Assembly (NCBI GenBank): GCA_022113835.1
Contig: JAILWY010000026.1
Location: forward strand, 268,001-332,000
Length of the DNA stretch: 64,000 nucleotides
Source: Atopsyche davidsoni
Lineage: Eukaryota; Arthropoda; Insecta; Trichoptera; Hydrobiosidae
Direction of reading: 5' to 3'
The notes beneath the pieces were generated by a model, which was given only the letters and a program-made list of their open reading frames with translations, was not told the origin of the DNA and did not search any database. A program made the position numbers and the translations under genes. Shown here piece by piece: positions 24,801 through 35,702 of the stretch; the stretch's first letter is position 1; the number at the start of each line of letters is the position of its first letter.

Positions 24801-26925
24801 AAAACAAAGTTAAAAAAGTATTTTGTTGAGTTTAAATCTGAATATAAATAATATAGTGTATTTAGCATCATGTATATCTTATCGGGTTTAAAACTGAATG
24901 CTTCTGATTGTAAATTTCAAATTAAATAAGCTTGTTAAATCAAAAAAGGAAAAATTAAATATATTTACATATATATTCATAAATATGAAAGTGATCTTAG
25001 TCTAAATGGAAAAAAACCGAGATTTTTGGTAATTCACATCACATTACTTTAAACTAAATTAATTGAATGTAATTTTTACTAAATTGTTAAAATGAGGCCA
25101 CAGATAGGGTTTGTTCTTTTAATTATTTACTGAAATGCATTTAGTATTCATTTGAAAGTAGAGTAAGTCAAAAATTTATTCATAATTTTAATTAAATATG
25201 ACAAATAAGCAGACGATGAAAATAATAACGACGTATAAAGTATTTAATACTGAGTTTAACTTACTTTTCCCTTCTTCTCGAAAAGACACCTACCAAAATG
25301 CGATTTAGTGAAGAGAAAAATCAATGAAAATAGTAATGAGAGGTTTAGATCCTAGATAAAGACACGTTTTAAATTTGTAAAGTGCCAAGTAATCTAGGAA
25401 ATGTCTAGCAAAAGACCAGCAAACAGTAAAATAGAATTCCGAAGAATATATACATTCTCATTTTCAAAAAGCGCTCCTACATGTTAAACCTTCTGCTACG
25501 GTAGCTTATTATAAGCGCAACATGTATGTGTACCACTTGGGTTTTCATGATTTCTATGATGAAAATGTATAGATTTTAAATGGGATAAAACAACTGCATT
25601 GCACAGAAAGTAGTGTTATGTATATGTAGAATATAATTACTCAGAAACATGTTATAGCCTAGGTCTGTCATGTCTGTTTAGGTCAAAGTTGTAGTATTAA
25701 GCGCTCCACACACGATGCGATAAATTGGCGTCTTGTCCAACAAATTGTACAATTCAATATTTTTGACAGAGAGTACTTGGTGGAATTCCATTTTAATATT
25801 TTTGAATAAAATACTTGAGTGATTTTCCACATTTTTATTTTTGTTAGTGACCGGTTTCGCCAACCTTTCACGTTGGCATTATCAAACAGAGTTTATTGGT
25901 TCTCTGTTTGATAATGCCAACGTGAAAGGTTGGCGAAACCGGTCACTAATAAAATAAAAATGTGGAAAATCACTCAAGTATTTTATTCAAAAATATTTAA
26001 ATTGTACAATGGCAAAATATTGGCAAAATCTCACAAAAACTACTGGTATATGGCTACACTCTGGTGCAATTTGTTGGATGAGTCGCCAATTTATCGCATC
26101 GTGTGTGGAGCGCTTTAAAGTAACACTGACGTCCATAAAAAATTTTATCTTCAAAATAATATATTGTAATTTTTTGGTATGAGATCATTATTTTCTACGA
26201 ATTATTCATGATTTTGAGTTGATAAAAATGAAAATCATAGAAGCGAATAACTTTTATAACTCTAAGCGATAGAAGAAAAGGTCCATTTTCATTAAAACTT
26301 AATTTTACCTAAAATCGGAATACCAAAAATTTATAGATAACTTCTATTATACACTACTAACTAACTTCTATTATACACTACTAATAAGCTAGTAACGAAA
26401 TAAAAACACAAATATATAATGTAATAACTACCATACATCTCTTCAGTTTTTCAGGAGCATTTTAAAAATCTTAAAACATTTTAAATAGAACTAAAAATTT
26501 ATTTGTTTGTTTTAATTTTTTTTTTTTTATTAACCTCATAGGTTTTTATTGAAGGTGGTCATGTATGTGTCATTTTCTTATTTTGAATATGGCCTAAATC
26601 AATACGACCCTTAAAAACTATATTTGTGAAGTAGACTCACGCAAACTTTCAAATTCATAATAAATTTTCATTATTCAAAACTAAAATATACACTACATTT
26701 AATGTTACACAATACAGAAATATTTTTAAATTTATTCAAACAAAAAACTTGAATATCTCGAAACAAGAAATATATGACATAAACCACATTCATAATTATG
26801 GGCACATATAATATAAAACAAAGATATTACACTGCTCTCGAAAATTTTCTGATGAAAATATGAAAACTTAAAAATAATGATCGATAGTATCGTGCCCCAC
26901 TTGTAATAAAATCGAAACACACCAT
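21862..26925 (-). CDS. TpnC: Troponin C, copy A (six exons)
   Basis: Calcium sensor of the muscle thin filament: it binds troponin I and T and relieves inhibition when Ca2+ rises. Coding exons on the minus strand are 26925-26923 (ATG only), 24596-24569, 24113-23970, 22900-22775, 22273-22142 and 21887-21862. All have GT-AG borders and matching phases, and they join into 152 residues, the usual family size. EF-hand loop I (residues 20-31, DQEKKG...M) and loop III (98-109, DKEGNG...V) lack the acidic twelfth residue. Loops II (56-67, [12 protein letters not shown]) and IV (134-145, [12 protein letters not shown]) are canonical, so two Ca2+ sites are expected. The protein ends EFLEVMTG. It differs from copy B by four substitutions and lacks a final Glu. 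The start exon is inferred from the ATG|GTGTGT donor below a good TATA box. Introns hold a minisatellite, a foldback repeat and a MITE. The identification is firm; the orthology class is not assigned. Confidence 0.95.
22286..22381. repeat. 12-bp GC-rich minisatellite in intron 4 of troponin C copy A
   Basis: Eight units of the form GNGCGCGGYTRT run without gaps, partly arranged as 24-bp pairs. The array begins 12 bp from the acceptor of exon 5, so it occupies the place where the polypyrimidine tract and branch point should be. Confidence 0.9.
22535..22655 (-). repeat. Diverged copy of the foldback repeat family
   Basis: GATCGGTTTCGCCAACC and the AAAATACT...TTTTCCACA block match the family consensus, read on the minus strand. 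The copy lies inside intron 4 of troponin C copy A. Confidence 0.65.
25701..26113. mobile_element. Foldback MITE with long inverted arms
   Basis: The ends are exact inverted copies (GCGCTCCACACACGATGCGA at 25701, mirrored to 26113). The arms continue inward through TAAATTGGCG, then the foldback family blocks, up to a 46-bp perfect stem around GGTTCT in the centre (about 25851-25960). The right arm lacks a block of about 40 bp (AAAATGGAATTCCACCAAGT and what follows) that the left arm keeps. Flanking TTA on both sides fits a 3-bp target duplication, but TTAA-type alternatives cannot be excluded. It is non-coding and sits in intron 1 of troponin C copy A. Confidence 0.8.
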
Positions 26926-26990
26926 TTTTCTGATTTCACTTGCTGCTCGAGCTCGGACTGAACTTCGACTGCGGTCGATGGAACTCGTGT
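26923..26990 (-). other. Exon 1 of troponin C copy A (leader plus ATG)
   Basis: The predicted 68-nt first exon runs from a TCAC initiator (A at 26990) to the ATG at 26925-26923, which abuts the donor GTGTGTTTCG. The leader also contains an upstream ATG at about 26999, outside the predicted transcript. The start site is a prediction from TATA spacing. Confidence 0.6.
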
Positions 26991-27021
26991 GACTTGCATT
27001 GGAAGCTCAGGCCCTATATAG
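26990..27021 (-). promoter_or_regulatory. TATA core promoter of troponin C copy A
   Basis: TATATAG on the minus strand starts at 27020 inside the palindrome CCTATATAGG. An initiator-like TCACAC has its A at 26990, exactly 30 nt downstream, and the ATG follows 65 nt later. Spacing and elements fit a strong tissue-specific insect promoter. A perfect MEF2-type string, CTAAAAATAA, lies at 27827-27836, about 0.84 kb upstream. Confidence 0.65.
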
Positions 27022-29146
27022 GCGCCGGTCAGCAATGCCATCACCTGGAATCCTAGGCGAGCGACTGCATTCTGGCACTGACCAGCGCGGCGCAGGGCCG
27101 GGAGGGCCGGGAGGGCCTCGGCCTGACTCCCACTCCATCGTGCGAACATTATGCAAATTCATTTATAAAAAAGCCTCTTAAAAGTCGACCCTACTTTTCA
27201 ACAAATAGTATAAAAACTTACTTTACTTCAGAATAAAATTAATCTAACTACGCTGAGAAAAAAAGTCGAAAACTTAAAAAATACTTAGGTGGAAAGAAAA
27301 TGAGTTCTAAAAGAAAGCTAAATATTTTTATAAATATAATTTGATCTGTGCCAACATTTCTTTTAATCAATTGCAAAATAAAATGAGGGATAACTTTTAA
27401 TCACTCGAGTGACCCGAGTCTGACTCTCTTCAGAATGCTCGGTTATGTCAATGTCCGGTGGCCGAGAAGGGCTCCTGTCGATCAAAATCGATCAGACCGT
27501 CGGCGCGCGAGTCACTCGCAGCTGATTTCTCAAGAAAATCAAGCCGACCGACCCCACGAAGGAACGACGCCTATACAGTTGAATACAGTTCACATCTCGC
27601 TTTAATGTCATGAAAAAAATCTAAAAAAAACTAATCTTTTTAAAATTTCCCTCGTGCTCGAAAATAAAACTGCAATTGATTTATAAATTTTAAATACGAA
27701 ATTTAATAAAACAGAAACGGTATAACTGGCACACAAAACAATTTGCATAGAGGCATTAAGAGCATTTTGCTTGTAATAACTTTTTTCAATGAAAAAAAAA
27801 AATTATATGAAAGTTTTATAAATTTTCTAAAAATAATCATATAAAAAGATATTTCTAATAATTTGTATTTATTTTGAAGTAATTTGTACTAAAGTCTATA
27901 TGAATACAAAGCTACGAGTTTCAATTAACGGAATACCACTGTATTCCGTCATTCTCTGTGAAGTGAAAGCGCGCGGGATCTGGTCTTGGGATAAGTTTTT
28001 TTTTTTAAATATTGATTCCTTCATAGTATTGAAAATACTTTCTAAAAATATTTGCTACAACATAAAATATTTATGTGTAAGAAGAATAAAAAGTTTGTAT
28101 ATTTGGAAATATCATTTAAAAATATTTCATCAATATATATTAATTATATTTTTCACGTTTAAATATATTTTGTATTGGTTTAAGCATTTATGCATAATAT
28201 TTTCCATGAGCAATGATTTTACCTTTAAAATAGTTATATCGATCACAATGGTGATTATTCTTATTCATTATTAATTAACAATTTCCAAAAATACTAAAAT
28301 TAACAAATATTTTTTCATTTAATAAAATAAAAAAATATTGATACATACAAATATTAATTATTTACATGTATTTTTTTAACATATATTACTGTATACATAG
28401 TAAAATATTTGATCGAACATCATTTTCGCATAACTAATAGTTTGATAATTCTTAATGTTATTTGTCAATTTTTCAAATATGTTTATTTTAAAAAAAATTC
28501 GACGTTTCGCGGCTAGTTTCATCAACACACTAGGCTGGCATTTTCATGTATCTTCATTAAATAAAAGGTGAAAGCCTCACTAAAAACAAATATTAAAATG
28601 GAATTCCATCAAGTACCTTCTGTTAAAAATATTGAATATGGACAATCTTTATCTTATACGTATAACAAACATCCCAAAAACAATCAAATAGGAACCACAT
28701 GCATGAATTCTTCGATCACATAGAATTCATACAAGTGTTTGTAAACAATCAAATCAATTCAAACTAAGATTTAAACACAAACCCCATCAATTTAAATCTA
28801 TTTGGTCAAGCTAACTCCACCCCTTACTAGGATTTTCCGCGGAATAAACTGTAAGTAAGATTATTTTAAGCTGAAATTTATAGTAGTTTTTGGTGGACAT
28901 GTAAAGATGTCATTCATTAGCTCCAGGAAATTTATCCTCCTACTGAAATACTTTATACGAGAGATGCGCTCTGAGATTATGTCGTCTGATACTAATTTTC
29001 AGACGGTTTTTTTTTGGTTCGATTTTGAAGGTTAATACTGCTATAAATGTTTCTAAAAACACATTTATTAACAGATTTAACATGGAAATTTAATTATTTT
29101 TTGCATAATACGCTCAATGGCCTTAGCATTCTGTTATAAAAGTAAT
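27022..29146. other. Upstream region of troponin C copy A, no gene seen
   Basis: A GC-rich proximal block (27030-27140 and 27400-27560) passes into very AT-rich DNA. The 124-codon AT-rich frame at 27900-28274 is judged to be chance. A short fragment of the foldback repeat lies at about 28583-28630. Confidence 0.45.
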
Positions 29147-29480
29147 CAATATTTTTGACAGAGAGTACTTGGTGGAATTCCACTTTAATATTTTAAATAA
29201 AATACTTAAGTGATTTTTGTATTTGACTTTTAGTGACGTTTGGTAAAAAAGCGGAAGATCTCCTAATTTGGTCACATTTTTCGATTGTAAGAAAAGAAAG
29301 ACGATTACATGGACGTGGAATTTGCGCCAGTGGCTGGAGATCGGAAGTGCGGCCGAATTGGTGAGACTGGCCCAGGATAGAGATATGTTTGAGGAAATGG
29401 TCACCAACCTCCTATGAGAAGAGGTATCTAAAGAAGAAGAGTGATTTTTCCATATGTTAATTTATATTGTGTAAAATGTA
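29147..29480. repeat. Foldback-family copy interrupted by a LINE 3' fragment
   Basis: TCAATATTTTTGACAGAGAG through GTGATTTTTGTATT (29147-29225) and GAGTGATTTTTCCATATGTT (after 29440) are both family sequence. The DNA between them (29225-29440) is unrelated and carries retrotransposon coding sequence. Confidence 0.6.
29285..29417 (+). pseudogene. 3' end of a non-LTR retrotransposon ORF
   Basis: A plus-strand frame reads TWTWNLRQWLEIG, then ELVRLAQDRDMFEEMV, and ends with TGA at 29415-29417. The W...LA.DR...F pattern just before a stop is typical of the C-terminus of LINE polyproteins. Only about 40 codons remain, so the clade cannot be set. Confidence 0.55.
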
Positions 29481-29614
29481 AAACTATTAATTCATAAATG
29501 AATCATACATTTTATACATTAATGCAATTATTTTATCAATAAGTAAATCATAATATGTAAGCTCTTCATAATCATAATCATTCATAATTATGTAAGTTAT
29601 AATAGTGAAGTTTA

Positions 29615-29830
29615 GTAAAATAATATTTTTGAGTAAAATACTTGAGTGAGTTTTGCCAACCTTTCACGTTGGCGAAACCGGGTTTGATTTGTTTGAAAAT
29701 GCCAACGTGAAAGGTTGGCGAAACCGGTCACAAATAAAAACGAACATGTGGAAAATCACTCAAGTAGTTTACTCAAAAGTATTAAAATGGAATACCACCA
29801 AGTACTCTCTGTCATAAATATTGAATTTCT
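29615..29830. repeat. Foldback-family copy with inverted centre
   Basis: TTTGCCAACCTTTCACGTTG and, after a short spacer, GCCAACGTGAAAGGTTGGCG face each other. The right side continues through AATGTGGAAAATCACTCAAG and CAAGTACTCTCTGTCA. The left arm is shorter than the right. It lies in the spacer between troponin C copies A and B. Confidence 0.75.
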
Positions 29831-31315
29831 TTAGTAAAATAATCATAATAATAATAATATAAAATAATTATTATAATACGATAATAAAATAAAATCATCC
29901 ATTGTTATATATGAGTAATTAATAATCGAATTATATATTAGAATGCAAAAAAAAAAATTAAAATGGTTGATAAATAACATTGAATTGTCTTTGTCCGACA
30001 TTAAAACGGCCTAGATTGCACAAAAATTGTGATAAAATTATAATATTTGAAATATTATTACAGGCCCCCTCTCCCTAATCCATGTTTTTTGACAATATGT
30101 AATATATAATGTACTGTTTTAGGTGATGACTTTTTATAAGGCCATCCACTGAAAATTTAGTTAGTAATGACCTAGTTTTACATTTACTCCCATATTATAA
30201 AATACAAAACCTAAATATATCCAAACGTTTATTTAATAGAAAGTGTGGTATTTGATATCGAGGTAAACTGTTTAGTATTTGAGAAAAATAAGGTTTATAA
30301 TTGCTACATGCTACTCTCAATACGTCATCAAGGAGAGAAGTAGTAAGCCAATTTCTGACATCTGTTGTCGTGTTTTACGGCAATTTTTTAAGACAGAGTC
30401 ATTTTAGTCCATTTAAAAAATATGTTGTTGGTACCATTATTCTGCCGCAGGTATGCTCCTTATTAGGACAGGGGCGTCAACAACTGTTTACAACTTCTGA
30501 CGACATATTTTAAACTGAAGAATCTCTCAAAAAATCAAAACATAATGAAATTCTCTTCAGCGCTAACATTCCTTCTCATTTTCGTGAAAATAGAACATCG
30601 GTCAGCCGACAAATGAATTATCTCGGAAGTGTGTAACCTCGCCTGCTCCTCGGCGGTAAGGAGCTGCTGAACTCAAAGGTGCGGACTCACAAGCTTGGAG
30701 ACACGATCGCAAAATATAGGCTGGAATCCCGCAGCCGTGTTAATTACTTTACTTTTTTATTATTCAATAATTTTTTTGGTTTATGTTTATTTGTCGATAA
30801 TTTGTTGTTATAGACTGTAATAATCTTTACCTGGAACGTTGAATTTTGTTTATTCTTTTCGAGGTACTTCTAAATTGAAAGATTTTTTGGAGTTTACAAT
30901 AAGCATTACTTAATGTTGAAATATGGTTTAACTAAATTATTTAAGATACTCCTAAAATTGAAGTGCTTTTAAAATTAGTTTTGTTTGTTGGCTTTTGATA
31001 CGCCAAAGAGACTCATTGAACTAGAACCGGGTCTCCGTGCGAGGAAGTTATAATCTTCCACATTTTTAGGACCTACGTACGGGATACTCTCCTTCTGCTC
31101 CAGACTCAGCTGCGCATCCTTAGAGTCTTGAGATTTTTAAAAATATGAATTTTTATTGCAACTTACCTCAAAATATAATTGCTTTACTATATTTTTTAAA
31201 TTTTACACTTTTTTTCTCTGGCGTTACGCAACATAAACGACATAAACCTTTTCAGTGCTATATAACGCGTTAAAAATACTAGTTAGAGTTGTTCTTTACC
31301 TGGAATACTTTTATA

Positions 31316-31432
31316 GTAATCAATATTTTTGACATAAAGCACTTGTTGGAATTCCATTTTAATATTGTAAATGGAATACTTTATTGATTTTCTCATTTGT
31401 TAATTTTTATTGGTGATCGATTTTATAATTTA
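31316..31432 (-). repeat. Diverged foldback-family copy
   Basis: AATCAATATTTTTGACATAA, then TTGGAATTCCATTTTAATAT, then TTATTGGTGATCGATTTTAT match the family read on the minus strand, with about one change in ten bases. It lies about 0.8 kb downstream of troponin C copy B. Confidence 0.65.
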
Positions 31433-32271
31433 TTTACTTTCGATCGCGACCGCTCGTCTGTAAATAGGTAAAGTTATATATTTCATTTAGTTCTTCTAAA
31501 CTAAAAAAAAATTAAGCTTATGGTTATTACTAACTTTTGCTATTACTTAACTATGTATTAGTATGTAACTATCACTTTTTAAATGTAAAGTTAACAATAA
31601 TTGATTTCTCGAAAATCCTAAATGTCTAAATCACTGTCTGAGCCAGCTGGCCGCGGCGGGTGCGGGGGCTGCTCTCCTAGGTGTATTATTGGAAAAAGTG
31701 TGACGTTTTGTCAATTATAATTGGTTGCTAATGATCACCGAGACTTGCTTGGTATTTCATATTGCAGTTTTGAAGTTCGTTGTTTATTGAATATTTCGTA
31801 TAGTTGGCACGGTACACCATTTTATTTAATCTTCACACGCAATCTTGGTTCTCCAACATGTAAATAAAATATTTTAAAACGACACAGCACTTTTATATAA
31901 AATTATTTATTAATTAACACATAATGAAGTAGGAATAAAACAAGTATTTCTAAAATTAAATAAAGTTATTTTATGACATTAAAAATTGTACTCGATAACA
32001 TAAATATAAGAACGATACTGTTTTCAATATAATTTGTGATTTCAAAAATATATAGCATATAAATTTACATTTACTATATATAATTAAAGCGATGGAGGTT
32101 TCCAGTTGTGGCATTATAAGTATGCTTATATTTTACAAATATTATAAAATATACATACAATATTTATTTATTTATTTTGAGTTGTGATACAAATGACAGC
32201 TAAAAATTACTTGTTTAATTCGTTATTTTAAAAAGAAGCTTAATTAATGAAAAATTAAAGAAAAAGTTAAT

Positions 32272-35200
32272 TTATTCTCCTGTCATGACTTCAAGGAATT
32301 CTGAAATAGAATAAAACAAATTAAAAACAAATCCATTTACGTACTTAAAAATGACCTTTTTATATTTTCCATGCACAAAAATAAAGAGTCAAACATTTTA
32401 AAATTAAATATCAAAAGATGTTAATTTTTGTTTTTTTGGACATAATTATATAGACAAAGCATTGAATGACCAATTAAGTTTAATAGTGGTCACCGAGTTT
32501 CAATTAATTTAAATATTATATCTATAAAACATTCTTTTGTATAACAGTATTCTCAATATGAATTGGTCTGGGTACGTTGGTTCATATGTAGAATAAGATT
32601 GCTAAAAATTCTCGCAAAATGTAAGTGGCTCGCTAGCATAGTTGGTAATGCACCGGCCATGTCAGCCGTGGGGATGTGGGTTTCGAATCCCACGTAAGTC
32701 ACGATGATATTTTTCTGAGAGTTTCTATAATCGTTTCAATGTGTGAAAAAATGTAGATGATCATATTAAACAGTATTCTCATTTTAATATTCATGATAGT
32801 TTAATTTGAACATGACAGTTTGTTTAAGACAGAAATTTTATTTAAGCAACTCGATTGGACTTCCCTCAGCGCATCCATATTCATTTATACAAGTCTTTAA
32901 AGAGTTTACATTAAACTAGAATTTATAACTCTTTCAGTATTTTAATAGCTAATTATTAAAAAAGGCTTTTATGATCAAACAAATTAATATCTGTCTCAAA
33001 TGCTTCGATTACATTTGAATTTAATTGGTTAGGAAGCATTGTATTACTTTTAATATATAAATAACATAAGTTAAAAAATGTACTGAGTTCTTAATTAATG
33101 GAACTGGTATTTATTTTGTTATACTCCATTTCATTACAATAAAATAAAACCAAATGGTTTTGGAGACTACGTTGATTTCACTATTAGCGAGAGCTCTTTC
33201 GCCGAACACGGCATCTTCAAGACTAGAGTTAGAGCCTTGAAGATGCCGTGTTCGGCGAAAGAGCTCTCGCTAATAGTGAAATCAACGTAGTCTCCAAAAC
33301 CATTTGGTTTTATTTTATTGTACTGAGTTCAACAAAAAAAAACGTTAGAAGTAAAATTTATACTTGATTAACAATAAAATTATAAAATAAAGTATTGTGT
33401 TATATATATTAATTAAAAAAAAGAAGTAATTAAAAATGATTACCATCAAAGTCCACCGTGCCCGAACCGTCGGAGTCGATCTCCTCGATCATCTCGTCCA
33501 AGTCCTCGGTGGTGATTTTGTCGTCAAGCTCTTTGAAGATTTCTCTGAGGACGTCTGTCGTGATGTAGCCGTTACCTGCGCAGGGGAGCAGGGAGTCAGT
33601 CAGGGGAGCGGGCCTGGCGCTCGCCGCCCGGGTGGCTGTCGCTACTTATTTGTTTTATCGAAAACACTAGGGCCAAAAACCCCTTGTAGTTTTTATTTAG
33701 AAAATCGTATCCCTTTTAATTATTAACAAAAAAAATACATGCACATATCAAGAGTCGATATATTTTAAAAATAAAATATTTTACTTTAACCGTCAATTTA
33801 TTATTTTTGTATTAATTTTTTTATGAAAATGATGTCTCAAATAATAATCTGTGAATTTTAAAACATATAATACTGCCCACTTGATGATTTCAGTTTTTCT
33901 TCTTACTGATACAATAAAAATATGAAATTTCAATATATGGTCTTTTATAATAGAAAACTATTTAAAATGGAAGTCAAAGATCAATCATTACACAAATTTT
34001 TTTTTTTTATCGTGAAACAACTCGCTAGTACCTTCTTTATCGTACAACCGAAATGCTTCTCTCAGTTCGTGGATCATAGCCTCCTGGTCTTCTTCCTCCT
34101 CCGTCAGAAACTTGGCAGCCAACCTGCAGAACTCCTCGAACTCTAACTCTCCAGAGCCTAAAATGCGATATAATTGATATGACAATATTTTAAAGAAAAT
34201 TTCATCCAAAACTCATAAGAATATTATTTGAATGATGGGAAATAATTCCTAATTTGCTATCCGAAAATAAACAGAACCTCTGCCGTGTCAGTGAACCAAG
34301 GGTGCTCTGTCGCTACCAGGAGTCGAATCTGAGTTACCACGGCCACAACATGGGGTCCTAACTACTAGAACTAAACAATTGCGGCTACCGGAGAAGGTGA
34401 GAGCGCTTTAATTGGGGTTTTGTTAAAAATTGGCCCCAAGTAAAGAAACCGCTCCACTTAATAGGCAACGACACTTAAGGCGCAGCACTCTTGTCACCGG
34501 TTACATAAAGCACAACGTCAAGTCGATTAGTAATGCAGTAGAAGGACAGTATTTTTCTGTTTTATTTTATGTAGAGCAACTTTTTTTTTAGAAGAACATG
34601 AGAATCTGTGCCAGTTATTTATTAATTCTAAGCATAATAGTGTGAACTCTTAGTGAAAATAATAATTAAGATTTATATTCTAAAGCGTTCTCCCACAAGT
34701 AGAGTATAAAATGATCTATCAAATATCATCCGCGAGTTTTAGCAGTTTATATTAGTAAATTAATTTTCAAGCTGGTTTTTATAATTAATTGGTGAAAATT
34801 TGTTCTCTGGTTAGGTGAGATTAAGTTAGAACGGTAAGACTGTAGTAGCTTAAATGTCGGGACAAACTTTGTTCACACGACTAAACACCCAAAAAACCGC
34901 ATTATCAATATATTATCAATATTTTATCAGTACTTAGCATTAACGAAGATAAATATGTTTTTATTGTTCGATTCCATGACATATATTCTCACCATCCTCA
35001 TCAACTTCATTGATAATTTCCTTGAGGGTAGCATCGTCTAGCTGGTGGCCCAGCATCTCCAGGATGGTGCCAATCATGTCAGTGCTGATGACACCCTTCT
35101 TCTCCTGGTCGAAGGCGTCGAAGGCGTTTTTTAGTACTGAAATAATTTAATTATTAATATTCACAAAAGAAGCCTGTGATAACACCAATGCGAGAGTAAA

Positions 35201-35702
35201 TAAAAGCACTTACGCTGAATTTGTTCCTTGTCAAGTTCCTCCTATAATAAAACAAAATATTACATATATTGATAAAATGTACAAAGTGCACGCTTAATAT
35301 TTTTGTTGACTTTTTTAATATAATAAAAATAAAAAATGAATTAAAATTATGATTGACAGTAAAATTTTTATTCAAAATACACATCTGATAATGATTCATC
35401 TGTCTCGATAGAAATAAGGCTGACATTAAAAATAACCAAAGCCTAGATCGAAACTTTGATCACTTGACTATCTGGCGGTATTTTATTTTATTTAATCATT
35501 TTTATTTTTAAACAAGTTTATTGCACTTCCGGTTTTAAAAATTAATCATTAAAAAAAAACTAGCGTGAAATTTTGATATTCGGTCTTTTGTGTGAATAAA
35601 CCGAATCCAGAATTATAACTTAATTAGTTAATAAAGTAACGTTATATTTGTAAAGTGATATATTGGCAAAGTACAACTTTTCTGCGAGTTATTTAGTACC
35701 AT
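32272..35702 (-). CDS. TpnC: Troponin C, copy B (six exons)
   Basis: Same role as copy A: the Ca2+ sensor of the troponin complex. Exons on the minus strand are 35702-35700 (ATG only, ATG|GTACTA), 35241-35214, 35136-34993, 34157-34032, 33575-33444 and 32300-32272. The last five have clear GT-AG borders and phases identical to copy A, and they give 153 residues ending EFLEVMTGE. Loops II and IV are canonical EF-hands, while I and III are degenerate. The changes from copy A are D53N, I55V, V87I, S123T and an added final Glu. The ATG exon rests only on the conserved ATG|GT arrangement and could be elsewhere. A run of AATAAA motifs (minus strand, about 32163-32176) lies some 100 bp after the stop and would serve polyadenylation. 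The last intron contains a tRNA-like repeat and an 87-bp perfect hairpin. Confidence 0.93.
32625..32702 (+). repeat. tRNA-like element (tRNA pseudogene or SINE head)
   Basis: A perfect A box, TAGCATAGTTGG (32634-32645), sits in a 4-bp D stem (GCAT/ATGC). A B-box-like GGTTTCGAATCC (32679-32690) sits in a GTGGG/CCCAC stem with one extra loop base. An anticodon-like stem CGGC/GCCG encloses CATGTCA, which lacks the invariant U33. The acceptor stem pairs poorly and no CCA-adjacent end is clear. It is not a working tRNA gene. Confidence 0.6.
33135..33322. repeat. Perfect 87-bp inverted repeat, 14-nt loop
   Basis: 33135-33221 is exactly complementary to 33236-33322, with 33222-33235 as the loop. 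The string TGTACTGAGTTC occurs just outside the right arm (33320-33331, overlapping its last three bases) and again at 33079-33090, some 45 bp before the left arm. The repeat lies in the last intron of troponin C copy B, transcribed leftward. Absence of any mismatch means it is recent or kept identical. Confidence 0.95.

Noticed and set aside
26868..27149. Minus-strand frame of about 90 codons over the copy A promoter
   Set aside because: It crosses the TATA box and the ATG|GT donor in a frame that does not match troponin C, and it has no recognisable protein.
27900..28274. 124-codon AT-rich frame
   Set aside because: Its composition (Ile, Phe, Lys, Tyr) is what random AT-rich DNA gives, and no homologous pattern was seen.
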